DNA from: an uncultured Rhodospirillales bacterium | GTDB lineage: Bacteria > Pseudomonadota > Alphaproteobacteria > Reyranellales > Reyranellaceae | DNA: 43,630 nt | Reading direction: 5' to 3' | NCBI GenBank assembly: GCA_902825855.1 | Contig: CADECW010000020.1 | Coordinates: 1-43,630, forward strand | Shown: one piece after another, positions 15,513 to 23,762 of the stretch | How positions within the stretch are numbered: the first letter of the stretch is position 1 | Layout of the letters: each line of letters opens with the position of its first letter | Made by a program: the position numbers and the translations under genes | The notes under the pieces: model-generated | Database searches by the model: none | Told to the model about the DNA's origin: nothing | The model's input: only the letters and a program-made list of their open reading frames with translations

Positions 15513-16109
15513 TCAGACGGGCGCGTTCTGCTGCGCCACCATGCAGTAGAGCATGCCGATCGAGAACATGGTGTTGAAGCGGCTGGCGTAGAGCGCGGGC
15601 TTGGCGGCGGCGGCCTTCTGCTCCGCCGTCGCTTCGACCAGGCCCAGGATCTTCTGCTGGTTCGGCCAGATGATGAACCAGACGTTGAACGCCATGATCA
15701 GCGCCATCCACATGCCGATGCCGATCATCACGAAGTTCTTCCGAAGCATCAGGGCATCGAGGATGTAACCCTGCATCCACGCCAGCAGCAGGCCGGTGAT
15801 CACGGTGGCGAGCGCGGCGTAGCGGAAATAGAAGAGCACGTTGGGGGCGATGAACTTGCTGATCGCTGCGCGATGCTCGACCGGCTGGATGGTCGGCATG
15901 GTCGGCACCTGCACGAAGTTGAGGTACCACAGGAGGCCGATCCACAGCACGCCGCTGATCACGTGCAGCCAGCGCATGATGAAGGTGGCATAGGAGTGAT
16001 CGACCTTGGCCATCTGCCCCGTGACGAGACCGACGACGATGACGATGGCAATGATCAGCACGACCCCGGCGGAGACGGTTCGTCCTGGTGATGTGAAGAT
16101 GGCACCCAT
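15513..16109 (-). CDS. PuuD-like membrane protein without cytochrome domain
   Basis: The 198-residue protein has about four or five membrane segments. MRWLHVISGVLWIGLLWYLNFVQ near 45-67 and FRYAALATVITGLLLAW near 95-112 match the membrane half of PuuD urate hydroxylases. Characterised PuuD is about 400 residues with a C-terminal c-type cytochrome; here there is no CxxCH and the protein ends at NAPV. Short forms may work with a separate cytochrome or do something else. AAGGGAT precedes ATG 16109. A promoter and terminator bracket it as a single-gene unit. Purine degradation also features in the PuuE-like operon 11 kb away. Confidence 0.72.
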   Translation of the reverse strand: MGAIFTSPGRTVSAGVVLIIAIVIVVGLVTGQMAKVDHSYATFIMRWLHVISGVLWIGLLWYLNFVQVPTMPTIQPVEHRAAISKFIAPNVLFYFRYAALATVITGLLLAWMQGYILDALMLRKNFVMIGIGMWMALIMAFNVWFIIWPNQQKILGLVEATAEQKAAAAKPALYASRFNTMFSIGMLYCMVAQQNAPV

Positions 16110-16161
16110 GTCAGCTATCCCTTTTATCTTGTTGATGGGCCTAGTGAATCTCCAATTGCGC

Positions 16162-16190
16162 ATTGTACGCGCAGATGCTTCTGCATTCAA
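16162..16190 (-). promoter_or_regulatory. Predicted promoter of the PuuD-like gene
   Basis: On the minus strand, TTGAAT (16185-16190) and TACAAT (16162-16167) are separated by 17 bp. The spacer contains the small palindrome GCAGA-AGCA-TCTGC. The leader would be about 45 bases. Confidence 0.6.
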
Positions 16191-16217
16191 CGGTCGCACA
16201 CTGGGCTTATCTTCTGC

Positions 16218-16862
16218 ATGAGCGACGCCTACCTCGCGCCTGCGGCATCGCATCGTTACGTGCTCGACCTCGTGCGCGGCGCCGATCGCGATCGCTTCCT
16301 CGGCGCGCTGTTCGCGCCCGAGCCTGCGCGCTCGGATTTGCTTGCACTGCTGGCCTTCGATCACGAGCTGGCACGCACGCGCACCGTGACGCGCGAACCG
16401 ATGCTGGCGCGCATTCGACTGGAATGGTGGCGCGAGGCCGTCGCCGAGGCGTCGCGCGCCGGTAAGCCACGTGCGCAGCCGATCGTCGAGTCGCTGAGCG
16501 AAACCGTGCGGCGGCATCGTCTCCGGCCGGAGGACCTGATCGCCCTGATCGATGCGTGTGAGGAGGAGATCGAAGGCCCGCTCGATGTGCTGCGCGCCGG
16601 CCATGCGCTGGCCGACCTCGAGATTTCCGTCTTAGGCGTCGGCGACGACGCGAGCCGCCGAGCGGCGCGCGCGGTCGGCGCGGCGTGGCTGATGGGCAAG
16701 GGGCCGGAGCGCGATGCGCTGCTCGCCGAAGCGCGCGCGCTGCGACGCGAGATCGATTCTGCGTCCTTGCCGATCCTGCTGCCGGCGATCTCGCTCGGCG
16801 ATATCGGCGCCTGGCGCAAGCCGCTCGCCTATTGGTGGGCAGCGAAGCGCGGCCGATACTGA
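16218..16862 (+). CDS. Squalene/phytoene synthase-fold protein, NDUFAF6-like
   Basis: The 214-residue protein matches the NDUFAF6-like branch of the squalene/phytoene synthase superfamily: LLALLAFDHELARTR near 40-54 and EPMLARIRLEWWREAV near 59-74. It is shorter than true synthases (280-350) and lacks both Asp-rich motifs (DxxxD and DxxED) that bind the diphosphates, so prenyl synthesis is unlikely. Human NDUFAF6 assists complex I assembly. The NDUFAF3-like gene at 14308 belongs to the same process; the two are separated here by three opposite-strand genes. It ends 5 bp before the next small gene. Confidence 0.75.
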   Translation: MSDAYLAPAASHRYVLDLVRGADRDRFLGALFAPEPARSDLLALLAFDHELARTRTVTREPMLARIRLEWWREAVAEASRAGKPRAQPIVESLSETVRRHRLRPEDLIALIDACEEEIEGPLDVLRAGHALADLEISVLGVGDDASRRAARAVGAAWLMGKGPERDALLAEARALRREIDSASLPILLPAISLGDIGAWRKPLAYWWAAKRGRY

Positions 16863-16867
16863 TCGGC

Positions 16868-17134
16868 ATGTCCCAGCGCATCGACAAATCGTGGGTCGTC
16901 TTGCGCAGCATCGAGAACGGCGAGCACGATCGCTGCGTCGACCTGTTTCGCCGGCCCGACGGCAGCTTCGGCTTCGACGAGTTCCGCCGCGACGTCGAGG
17001 ATGCCGGCGCCTGGACACCGGTTGCGTACTATTCCGCCGCCGCCTATGCCTCGAACGAGGCGGCCATGGCGGCCGCCGTCAAGTCCGTCGCCTGGTTGGC
17101 GACGGCGCTCAATACAGCACGGAAGGCGACATAA
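16868..17134 (+). CDS. Conserved-looking small protein, function unknown
   Basis: The 88-residue soluble protein starts at ATG 16868, five bases after the upstream stop, and ends one base before the GTG of the next gene. Spacing on both sides supports a real gene in a coupled operon. It begins MSQRIDKSWVVLRSIENGEH, has an acidic/aromatic middle with FGFDEFRRDVED and an alanine-rich C-terminal helix. I recognise no domain, signal peptide or membrane segment. Confidence 0.65.
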   Translation: MSQRIDKSWVVLRSIENGEHDRCVDLFRRPDGSFGFDEFRRDVEDAGAWTPVAYYSAAAYASNEAAMAAAVKSVAWLATALNTARKAT

Positions 17135-18019
17135 GTGGCGCGCATCAAGGCCAACGGCATCGAGATCGAATACGAGACGGCGGGCAGCAGGAACGACCCG
17201 GCACTGTTGCTGATCATGGGGTTGGGCGGCCAGCTCACCATCTGGCCGGATGAGTTCTTCGAGGGCTTGGCCAAGCAAGGCTTCTACGTCATCCGCTACG
17301 ACAATCGCGACACCGGCCTGTCGACCGACTTCGGCTCCTGGGGCGTGCCCAACCTGATGGAAGCTTTCGGCAAGCTGATGGCGGGCAAGAAGCCCGAGGC
17401 GCCCTATGTCCTGAACGACATGGCGGCCGACGCCGTGAGCCTGCTCGATGCGCTGGGCATCGAGCGCGCGCATGTCGTTGGCATCTCGATGGGCGGCATG
17501 ATCGCGCAGATCGTTGCCGCTCAGTACCCGCAGCGTGCGCGCTCGCTGGTGTCGACCATGTCGACCAGCGGTCGGTCCGGCCTGCCGCAGGGAAAGCCCG
17601 AGGCATTGGCGATGCTGACCGCGCAACCCGAGGGATCGAGCCGCGAGCAACGCGTCGCGCACGGCATGAAGGTACGTCGTGCCATAGCCGGTACGGGCTA
17701 TCCCATCCCGGAAGCCGAGGCGCGCGCGTTCGTCGAGAAGAATGTCGACCGGCGCTGGTATCCCGAGGGCGGAGCGCGCCAGTATCTCGCAATCCTCGCC
17801 TCCGGCGATCGTGTCGAGATGCTGAAGGGGATCAAGGTGCCGACGCTGGTGCTGCATGGCGAGGACGATCCGCTGCTGCCGGTCGAGTGCGGCCGCGACG
17901 TCGCGCGGCTGGTGCCGGCGGCGAAGCTCGAGACCTTCCCGGGCTGGGGCCACGATCTGCCGGGCGGCTTCCTGCCGACGCTGATCGACCGCATCGCCGG
18001 GTTCTGCAAGGGGAAGTGA
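17135..18019 (+). CDS. Alpha/beta hydrolase
   Basis: The 294-residue enzyme has the alpha/beta hydrolase fold with oxyanion sequence MGLGGQ near residue 28, nucleophile S118 in GISMGG, acid D244/D245 in HGEDDP and base H273 in GWGHDLP. The YDNRDTGLS motif near 55-63 is common in esterases and in ring-cleavage-product or aclacinomycin-esterase-like hydrolases. It begins with GTG directly after the preceding stop and is followed 2 bp later by a luciferase-like monooxygenase, so the two are one operon with the FAD hydroxylase behind. The substrate is not known. Confidence 0.87.
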   Translation: MARIKANGIEIEYETAGSRNDPALLLIMGLGGQLTIWPDEFFEGLAKQGFYVIRYDNRDTGLSTDFGSWGVPNLMEAFGKLMAGKKPEAPYVLNDMAADAVSLLDALGIERAHVVGISMGGMIAQIVAAQYPQRARSLVSTMSTSGRSGLPQGKPEALAMLTAQPEGSSREQRVAHGMKVRRAIAGTGYPIPEAEARAFVEKNVDRRWYPEGGARQYLAILASGDRVEMLKGIKVPTLVLHGEDDPLLPVECGRDVARLVPAAKLETFPGWGHDLPGGFLPTLIDRIAGFCKGK

Positions 18020-18021
18020 CC

Positions 18022-19257
18022 ATGAAGTTCGGCATCTTCTACGAGCATCAACTTCCGCGGCCCTGGGGACCACGAAGCGAGTACCAGCTCCTGCAGGACT
18101 CTCTCACTCAGATCGAGCTCGCCGACAGGCTGGGCTACGACTACGCCTGGGAAGTCGAGCATCACTTCCTCGAGGAGTACTCGCACTCCTCGGCGCCCGA
18201 GGTTTTCCTCGGCGCCGCCAGCCAGCGCACCAAGCGCATCCGCTTGGGCCACGGCGTCGTCCAGCTCACGACCAACCAGCCGCATCGCGTCGCCGAGCGC
18301 GTCGCGACCCTCGACCTCCTGTCGGGCGGCCGCGTCGATCTCGGCATGGGCGAGGCGGCTGGGCCGGCCGAGCTCCATCCCTTCAAGATCCGCGTGCGTG
18401 ACAAGCGCGAACGCTGGCAGGAGGCGGTCAAGGCGATCGTGCCGATGTTCACCAAGGAGAACTGGGAGTTCCACGGCGAGTACTACGACTTCGAGGCGCG
18501 CAACGTCATTCCCAAGCCCTACCAGAAGCCGCATCCGCCGCTCTGGGTCGCTTGCTCCAACATCCAGACCATCGGCAAGGCCGGCGAATGGGGCATGGGG
18601 GCGCTCGGCTTCACCTTCGTCACGCCGGAGGCGGCGCGCGCCTGGGTGCACAAGTACTACAACAACCTCTTGAACAACCCGGCGAAGCTCACCGACTATC
18701 CCAGCAATCCCAACGTGGCGATGGTGTCGGGGTTCATGTGCGCCGCCACCGACGAGGAAGCGGAAGCAAAGGCCGCCGGCTGGACGTTCTTCATATTCGC
18801 GCTGTCGTACTACGGCCGAAAGGGTGTCGACGCGCCGGGCACGTCCGATCTCTGGAAGGAATACCAGAGCTGGAAGGGCGGACCCGAGGAGCGCAAGGCG
18901 CTCGACTGTGGGCTGATCGGCTCGCCGGAGACCATCCGCAGGAAGCTGCGCCTGTTCCAGCAGAGCCGCGTCGACCAGGTGATCCTGCTGAACCAGGCAG
19001 GCAAGACCAGCCACCAGGACATCTGCGATTCGCTGAAGCTGTTCGCCGAGGAGGTCATGCCGGAGTTCCATGCCGCCGAGAGCGAGCATGCAGAGTGGAA
19101 GCGCAAGGTGCTGTCGCGCGAGATCGTGCTCGAGGATCTAGACGTCCAGAAGTACGACATCTACAGCCATCAGAACGAACACATCGTCCGTCTGACGCCC
19201 GAGCAGCTGAAACAGAAGATGGCCGAGAAGGAAGCGCTCGCGAAGCAAGCGTCCTGA
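18022..19257 (+). CDS. Luciferase-like (LLM class) flavin monooxygenase
   Basis: The 411-residue protein has the bacterial luciferase TIM-barrel family pattern: MKFGIFYEHQLPRPW at the N-terminus, LGYDYAWEVEHHFLEEYSHSSAP near 38-60, RVAERVATLDLLSGGRVDLGMG near 93-114 and LIGSPETIRRKLRLF near 300. Such enzymes use reduced FMN and O2 to oxidise aliphatic, sulfonate or cyclic substrates. The C-terminus extends about 60 residues beyond the barrel as a charged helix (TPEQLKQKMAEKEALAKQ). It is 22 bp upstream of a FAD hydroxylase and 2 bp downstream of a hydrolase, an arrangement that fits a catabolic operon. Confidence 0.88.
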   Translation: MKFGIFYEHQLPRPWGPRSEYQLLQDSLTQIELADRLGYDYAWEVEHHFLEEYSHSSAPEVFLGAASQRTKRIRLGHGVVQLTTNQPHRVAERVATLDLLSGGRVDLGMGEAAGPAELHPFKIRVRDKRERWQEAVKAIVPMFTKENWEFHGEYYDFEARNVIPKPYQKPHPPLWVACSNIQTIGKAGEWGMGALGFTFVTPEAARAWVHKYYNNLLNNPAKLTDYPSNPNVAMVSGFMCAATDEEAEAKAAGWTFFIFALSYYGRKGVDAPGTSDLWKEYQSWKGGPEERKALDCGLIGSPETIRRKLRLFQQSRVDQVILLNQAGKTSHQDICDSLKLFAEEVMPEFHAAESEHAEWKRKVLSREIVLEDLDVQKYDIYSHQNEHIVRLTPEQLKQKMAEKEALAKQAS

Positions 19258-19279
19258 GCTCAGTGAAGAACCTCGTGCG

Positions 19280-20815
19280 ATGAAGCGCGTTCCCGTCCTC
19301 ATCGCCGGAGGCGGGCCGGTCGGGATGACGCTCGCCCGCACGCTCGCCGCGTTCGGCATCCGCTGCCTGCTGGTCGAGCGCAACGCCGCGACGACGCGGC
19401 ACCCCAAGATGGACATCACCAACGGCCGCTCGATGGAGCTGTTCCGTCGCCTCGGGCTGGCCGACAAGCTGCGCGCCGTGGCGGTGCCCGAAGAGAACAA
19501 CTTCGACGTCTCCTGGATCACCTCCCTGACCGGCCGCGAGCTGCATCGCTTTCGCTACCCCAGCGTCATCGAGAAGCGCGCGCAGATCCTCGCACGAAAC
19601 GACGGCAGCCAGCCGCGCGAGCCGGCGATGCGCGTCAGCCAGGTCGTGATCGAGCCTGTGCTGCAGGCCGCCATACTCGACGACCCGCTGGTCGATGCCC
19701 GCTGGGGGGTCGCTTTCGAGGATTTCCAGCAGGATGGCGACGGCGTGACCGCGACCCTGCGTACCGTCGAGACCGGCGCCGCGGAACAAGTGCGCTGCGA
19801 CTTCCTCGCCGGCTGCGACGGCGGCTCGAGCATTGTGCGCGACCAGCTCGGCATCGGCCTGGAGGGCCGCGCCGCCGTCGCGCATCGCTACATGATCCAT
19901 TTCCACAGCGACGCGCGCGACATCCTGCAGGCCTTCGGCATCGCCTGGCACTACCAGACGGCGCGCGGCACGCTGATCGCGCAGGACGACAAGGACACCT
20001 GGACCCTGCAGACGCGCCCGCCGCCCGGCGTCGACGTGCCCAACCTCGATCCCGATCTTGTGCTCGAGACGTGGGTCGGCCGGCCGTTCGCCCGCGAGAT
20101 CCTGGTCGCCAATCCCTGGTTCACGCATCTGCTGGTGGCCGAACGCTACCAGGGCGGGCGCGTCTTCCTGGCGGGGGACTCCGCGCACCAGTATATCCCG
20201 ACCGGCGGCTACGGCATGAACACCGGCATCGGCGACGCCGTCGATCTCGGCTGGAAGCTTGCCGCGACGCTGAAGGGCTTCGCCGGTCCAGGTTTGCTTG
20301 CTTCCTACGAAGCCGAACGCCGGCCGGTCGGCTATCGCAACCGGCTGGCGTCGGAGCGTCACACCGGCGTGCGCATCAAGATCGGCGAACTCTACGAGCG
20401 CATCTCGGATCCCGACCTGCTGGCGCGCGAGATCGCGGCCTTGGGCAACGCCGAGAACGAGAGCTGGGGCGTCGAATTCGGTTACCGCTACGACGGCGTC
20501 GAGCCCGATCCCGTGAAGTATGAGCCGACGACGGCGCCCGGCGCGCGGCTTCCCAGCACGTTCCTGCGCGACGGCAGCGCGCTCTACGACCGGCTCGGCC
20601 CGTGGTTCACGCTGCTGGTCTTCGGCAACGCCGATCCGTCGCCGCTGATCGATGCCGCGCCGGTGCCGCTCGACATCGTCATGGTCGACGATCCGGTGGC
20701 GCCGATCTACGGGGCGAGGCTCGTGCTGGTGCGGCCCGACACGCATGTCGCCTGGCGCGGCAATGGCTGCACCGACGGCCGAGCCGTGTGGGCGAGCGCG
20801 CTGCACGCAAATTGA
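19280..20815 (+). CDS. FAD-dependent aromatic hydroxylase, PheA/TfdB type
   Basis: The 511-residue protein has the class A flavoprotein monooxygenase motifs: GGGPVG at 10-15 for FAD, CDGGSS at 179-184, and GDSAHQYIPTGGYGMNTG at 299-316. A thioredoxin-like C-terminal part (about 430-511) is present, as in phenol and 2,4-dichlorophenol hydroxylases. It likely hydroxylates an aromatic or polyketide-like ring using NAD(P)H and O2. It is the last clear gene of the run starting at 16218. The next gene follows after 139 bp in which I see no confident signal. Confidence 0.87.
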   Translation: MKRVPVLIAGGGPVGMTLARTLAAFGIRCLLVERNAATTRHPKMDITNGRSMELFRRLGLADKLRAVAVPEENNFDVSWITSLTGRELHRFRYPSVIEKRAQILARNDGSQPREPAMRVSQVVIEPVLQAAILDDPLVDARWGVAFEDFQQDGDGVTATLRTVETGAAEQVRCDFLAGCDGGSSIVRDQLGIGLEGRAAVAHRYMIHFHSDARDILQAFGIAWHYQTARGTLIAQDDKDTWTLQTRPPPGVDVPNLDPDLVLETWVGRPFAREILVANPWFTHLLVAERYQGGRVFLAGDSAHQYIPTGGYGMNTGIGDAVDLGWKLAATLKGFAGPGLLASYEAERRPVGYRNRLASERHTGVRIKIGELYERISDPDLLAREIAALGNAENESWGVEFGYRYDGVEPDPVKYEPTTAPGARLPSTFLRDGSALYDRLGPWFTLLVFGNADPSPLIDAAPVPLDIVMVDDPVAPIYGARLVLVRPDTHVAWRGNGCTDGRAVWASALHAN

Positions 20816-20954
20816 AATTGCAATTCAAGAAGTGTAGCGCTCGCCGCGCCTGCGATAAAGCTCGACGGCTGCGGACCGGATATGCCGGCCGGTCGATTGA
20901 CGATCCACCGCCAACCGCAAGAGCATGTCGGGGCAAACGGAGGAGCGGGAGCGC

Positions 20955-22259
20955 ATGACCAAGGCGTGGCGTGTCGATGTGCTGGAATGCCGGGGCAGTT
21001 CGTACGATGTCGGCAGGCAGCTTGCCGGGGCGTTCCTCAAGACGACGCGCGGCCGAGCCTATGCCCGCCGCAAGGAGCGGCGGCCTTTCGCCTTCAGCCT
21101 TCGGAATGCCGAAGCCGCCCTGAAAGCCTGGGCACCCAACATCTGGGAGGAGCTGAACGGCCTGGCCGACGGCCTGAGGATTCCTCTCGAGCGCGCCGTC
21201 GCGGAATACTCCAACGGCCGCCTGCGCTATCCGCCGCGCGGCTGCTCGGCAGTGATGAGCGCGGGACTCTACGGACGCAACTACGACTACGATGTCCGCC
21301 GCTACGACCGCCTCCTGGTCGCCATCCAGCCGAAGGGCGTCCATGCCAGCATCGGCTTCTCCGATCGATTCACCGGCCGCGTCGACGGCATGAACGAGCA
21401 CGGGCTCTGCGTCGGCCTGCACCAGGTGAGCCAGGCGGCGGCGCGGCCGGGGCTGGTATGCATCCTGATCGTGCGCGTCGTGCTCGACCAGTGCGCAACG
21501 ACGCGCGAAGCCGTCGCGATGTTGCGGCGGATTCCCCATGGCTTGTCGTTCAACTATTCGCTGATGGATGCCGGCGGCCATGCTGCGGTGGTCGAGGCGT
21601 CGCCTGCCGCGGTCGTCGTGCGCGACGGTGAGCAGCTCGGCTGCAGCAACCATTTCCTGTCGCCGACGCAGCAGGCTTTCAACCGGCGCAATCCAGGCTC
21701 CTACCGGCATCTCCCGGTGCTCGAGCGGTTCTCGCGCGAGCGATTGCCGGCGGACCGATTGTTCAGGGCGCTCAACGACTCGCTCTCGGCAGTCTTCGAC
21801 CATCGCTACACGACCGGTTCCGGCACCTTGCATACGATCGTCTGCGCGCCGGCTGAGCGGCGGATGCAGGTCGGCGTCGGCGGCGATGCCAGGCCTTGCA
21901 GCATCGACTTCGCCGCCTGGGTCGCCGGCGGGCCACTCGGCTTGCAGACGCTGGAAGGCCAGCTGGGCGGCACCGCCAAGCCGTTCGACCCGGGCCGCCG
22001 CGTCATCGCCAAGACGGCCGGCGACAAGGCCAAGGTCTTCATCGGCACGCCGCTCGACAACGCGTTGTTCAAGGACCTGACGCTCGCCAACGCCTCCTTC
22101 GCCAACGTCAGCCTGGCCGGCGCCAGGTTCGACGATATCGACTTCAGCAACACCGTCATCACATCGAACTGCAACTTCAACGGCATGCAGATCGCCGGTG
22201 TCAGCGTGAAGGAGCTTCTGGCGAGCCATGCGCGGCGGCAAACGGCGGAGCAGGCATGA
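20955..22259 (+). CDS. C45-family Ntn-hydrolase with pentapeptide-like C-terminal tail
   Basis: The 434-residue protein belongs to the C45/acyl-CoA:6-aminopenicillanate acyltransferase group, made as precursors that self-cleave before a nucleophilic cysteine. The predicted nucleophile is C97 in PPRGCSAV, followed by YGRNYDYD; IGFSDRFTGRVDGMNEHGLCVGLH near 130-150 is also typical. After a linker, residues 372-415 form pentapeptide-like repeats (FKDLT-LANAS-FANVS-LAGAR-FDDID-FSNTV), not part of the family core. I prefer ATG 20955, preceded by GGAGGAG, over ATG 20925 without a ribosome site. The stop overlaps the start of the FAD hydroxylase (ATGA). The acyl substrate is unknown. Confidence 0.8.
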   Translation: MTKAWRVDVLECRGSSYDVGRQLAGAFLKTTRGRAYARRKERRPFAFSLRNAEAALKAWAPNIWEELNGLADGLRIPLERAVAEYSNGRLRYPPRGCSAVMSAGLYGRNYDYDVRRYDRLLVAIQPKGVHASIGFSDRFTGRVDGMNEHGLCVGLHQVSQAAARPGLVCILIVRVVLDQCATTREAVAMLRRIPHGLSFNYSLMDAGGHAAVVEASPAAVVVRDGEQLGCSNHFLSPTQQAFNRRNPGSYRHLPVLERFSRERLPADRLFRALNDSLSAVFDHRYTTGSGTLHTIVCAPAERRMQVGVGGDARPCSIDFAAWVAGGPLGLQTLEGQLGGTAKPFDPGRRVIAKTAGDKAKVFIGTPLDNALFKDLTLANASFANVSLAGARFDDIDFSNTVITSNCNFNGMQIAGVSVKELLASHARRQTAEQA

Positions 22260-23434
22260 AGATCGCGGTCATCGGCGGCGGCATCGGCGGACTGTCCGCG
22301 GCGCTGCATCTCCTGAAGGCGGGGCTCGACGTCCATGTCTACGAGCAGTCGCCGCGCATCGGTGAGATCGGCGCCGGCATCCAGATCAGCCCGAATGCCT
22401 CGCGCCTGCTGGTGCGGCTCGGCCTGAAGCCCGTGATGGACCGCGTCGGCGTGCGGCCCGCCGCCGTCAATCAGCGCCGATGGGACGACGGCCGCACCCT
22501 GCAGAGGGCGCCGCTGGGACCGGAGGTCGAGAAGGTCTTCGGCGCGCCGTACTATCATTTCCACCGAGGCGATCTCGCGGGTTTCCTGGGCGACGCCATG
22601 CCGGTTGAGCGACTGCATGTCGGCCACAGGCTGGTCGAGCTGGCGCAGAAGGCGGAGCGGGTCGTCGCGCGCTTCGACAACGGCTCTTCGATCGAGGTCG
22701 ATCTTCTGGTTGGTGCCGACGGCATCCACAGCCGTGTGCGCCATCTCAGCTTCGGTCCGGAGAAGCCGCGCTTCACCGGCTGCGTCGCCTGGCGCGGCCT
22801 GGTGCCGGCCGAGAGCATCAAGCACCTCGGCATAGAGGTCGCTTCACACAACTGGATGGGACCGGACGGCCACGTCGTGCACTATTGGGTAGCGTCGGGG
22901 CAGTTCATGAACGTGGTCTGTGTCACCGAACACGGTACGTGGACGGATGAGTCGTGGACCACGAGGGGAAGTGTTGCCGAGGCGCTGGCACGCTACGAGG
23001 GCTGGCATCCCACCGTGCGCGAACTGATTCAGGCCTTCCCCGAAACCTTCGTGTGGGCGCTGCACGATCGCCTGCCGTTGCCGCGCTGGACCGACGGTCG
23101 CGTCACGCTGCTGGGGGATGCGTGCCATCCGATGCTGCCCTTCATGGCCCAGGGCGCCGCGCAGTCGATCGAGGATGGTGCGGCACTGGCCGCGCTGCTG
23201 GTGGCAACGCCCAATGACATGCAGAAAGCACTGCTGCGTTACGAGGAACTGCGCAAACCGCGGGCGACGCGCCTTCAGGAGGCGAGTGCCGCGAATCGAT
23301 CGCGCTTCCATCTGCCCGACGGTACGGAGCAGAGGAAGCGCGACGATGCTATGGCCACTTCAGGTGACCGATCGATCGCCAACATCGGCTGGCTGTACAA
23401 CCATGATGCGGCGGCGGTCACCGGAAGCGCGTGA
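22256..23434 (+). CDS. FAD-dependent hydroxylase, salicylate hydroxylase-like
   Basis: The 392-residue enzyme shows GGGIGG at 7-12, GADGIHSRVR at 153-162 and GDACHPMLPFMAQGAAQSIEDG at 287-308, the pattern of salicylate 1-hydroxylase and 3-hydroxybenzoate 6-hydroxylase. It probably hydroxylates a monocyclic aromatic carboxylic acid. The start overlaps the C45 hydrolase stop by 4 bp, so an amide- or ester-bound aromatic released by that hydrolase is a possible substrate; this is inference. It converges with the small lipoprotein gene, stops lying one base apart. Confidence 0.88.
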   Translation: MKIAVIGGGIGGLSAALHLLKAGLDVHVYEQSPRIGEIGAGIQISPNASRLLVRLGLKPVMDRVGVRPAAVNQRRWDDGRTLQRAPLGPEVEKVFGAPYYHFHRGDLAGFLGDAMPVERLHVGHRLVELAQKAERVVARFDNGSSIEVDLLVGADGIHSRVRHLSFGPEKPRFTGCVAWRGLVPAESIKHLGIEVASHNWMGPDGHVVHYWVASGQFMNVVCVTEHGTWTDESWTTRGSVAEALARYEGWHPTVRELIQAFPETFVWALHDRLPLPRWTDGRVTLLGDACHPMLPFMAQGAAQSIEDGAALAALLVATPNDMQKALLRYEELRKPRATRLQEASAANRSRFHLPDGTEQRKRDDAMATSGDRSIANIGWLYNHDAAAVTGSA

Positions 23435-23435
23435 G

Positions 23436-23660
23436 TTAGTAGTAGTACTGACGCGGCGCCGTAGCAGCACCGATGGCAGCGCCACCCAGGCCGCCGACAA
23501 CTGCACCAGCCACCGGATTACCCGCGGCCGCACCCACCAGGGCACCGCCGCCGGCGCCGATCGCGCCGCCGGTCAGTGCGCGGTCGACCGGGCGGTCGCC
23601 GCAAGCCGCGGTGGTCAGCGCCAGTGCGCCGATGATAGCAAACGACTTGATGCGCAACAT
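23436..23660 (-). CDS. Small glycine-zipper lipoprotein
   Basis: The 74-residue protein has an N-terminal signal MLRIKSFAIIGALALTTAAC with a lipobox-like end at Cys20 (position -3 is Thr, which is weaker than Leu). Residues 29-66 are a glycine zipper, with alternating Gly/Ala as in OsmB, SlyB and Rick_17kDa-type envelope proteins, and the end is the aromatic QYYY. It probably sits in the outer membrane or periplasm. GAGGAGGT precedes ATG 23660 at good spacing; a frame open further upstream is not needed. Confidence 0.8.
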   Translation of the reverse strand: MLRIKSFAIIGALALTTAACGDRPVDRALTGGAIGAGGGALVGAAAGNPVAGAVVGGLGGAAIGAATAPRQYYY

Positions 23661-23762
23661 GAATACCTCCTCGAAATCCGTTCGTCCTAGAACGGGGGAA
23701 GGGCTCGCAGGTTGCGCATCGACTTCCAACGCCTTGGTGTGGCCATCAATCGGCCACCGCGT

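Noticed and set aside
20803..20826. AATTGCAATT-centred palindrome after the PheA-type hydroxylase gene
   Set aside because: It is short, overlaps the stop codon region, has mismatches outside ten bases, and lacks a T-tract or a clear promoter context.
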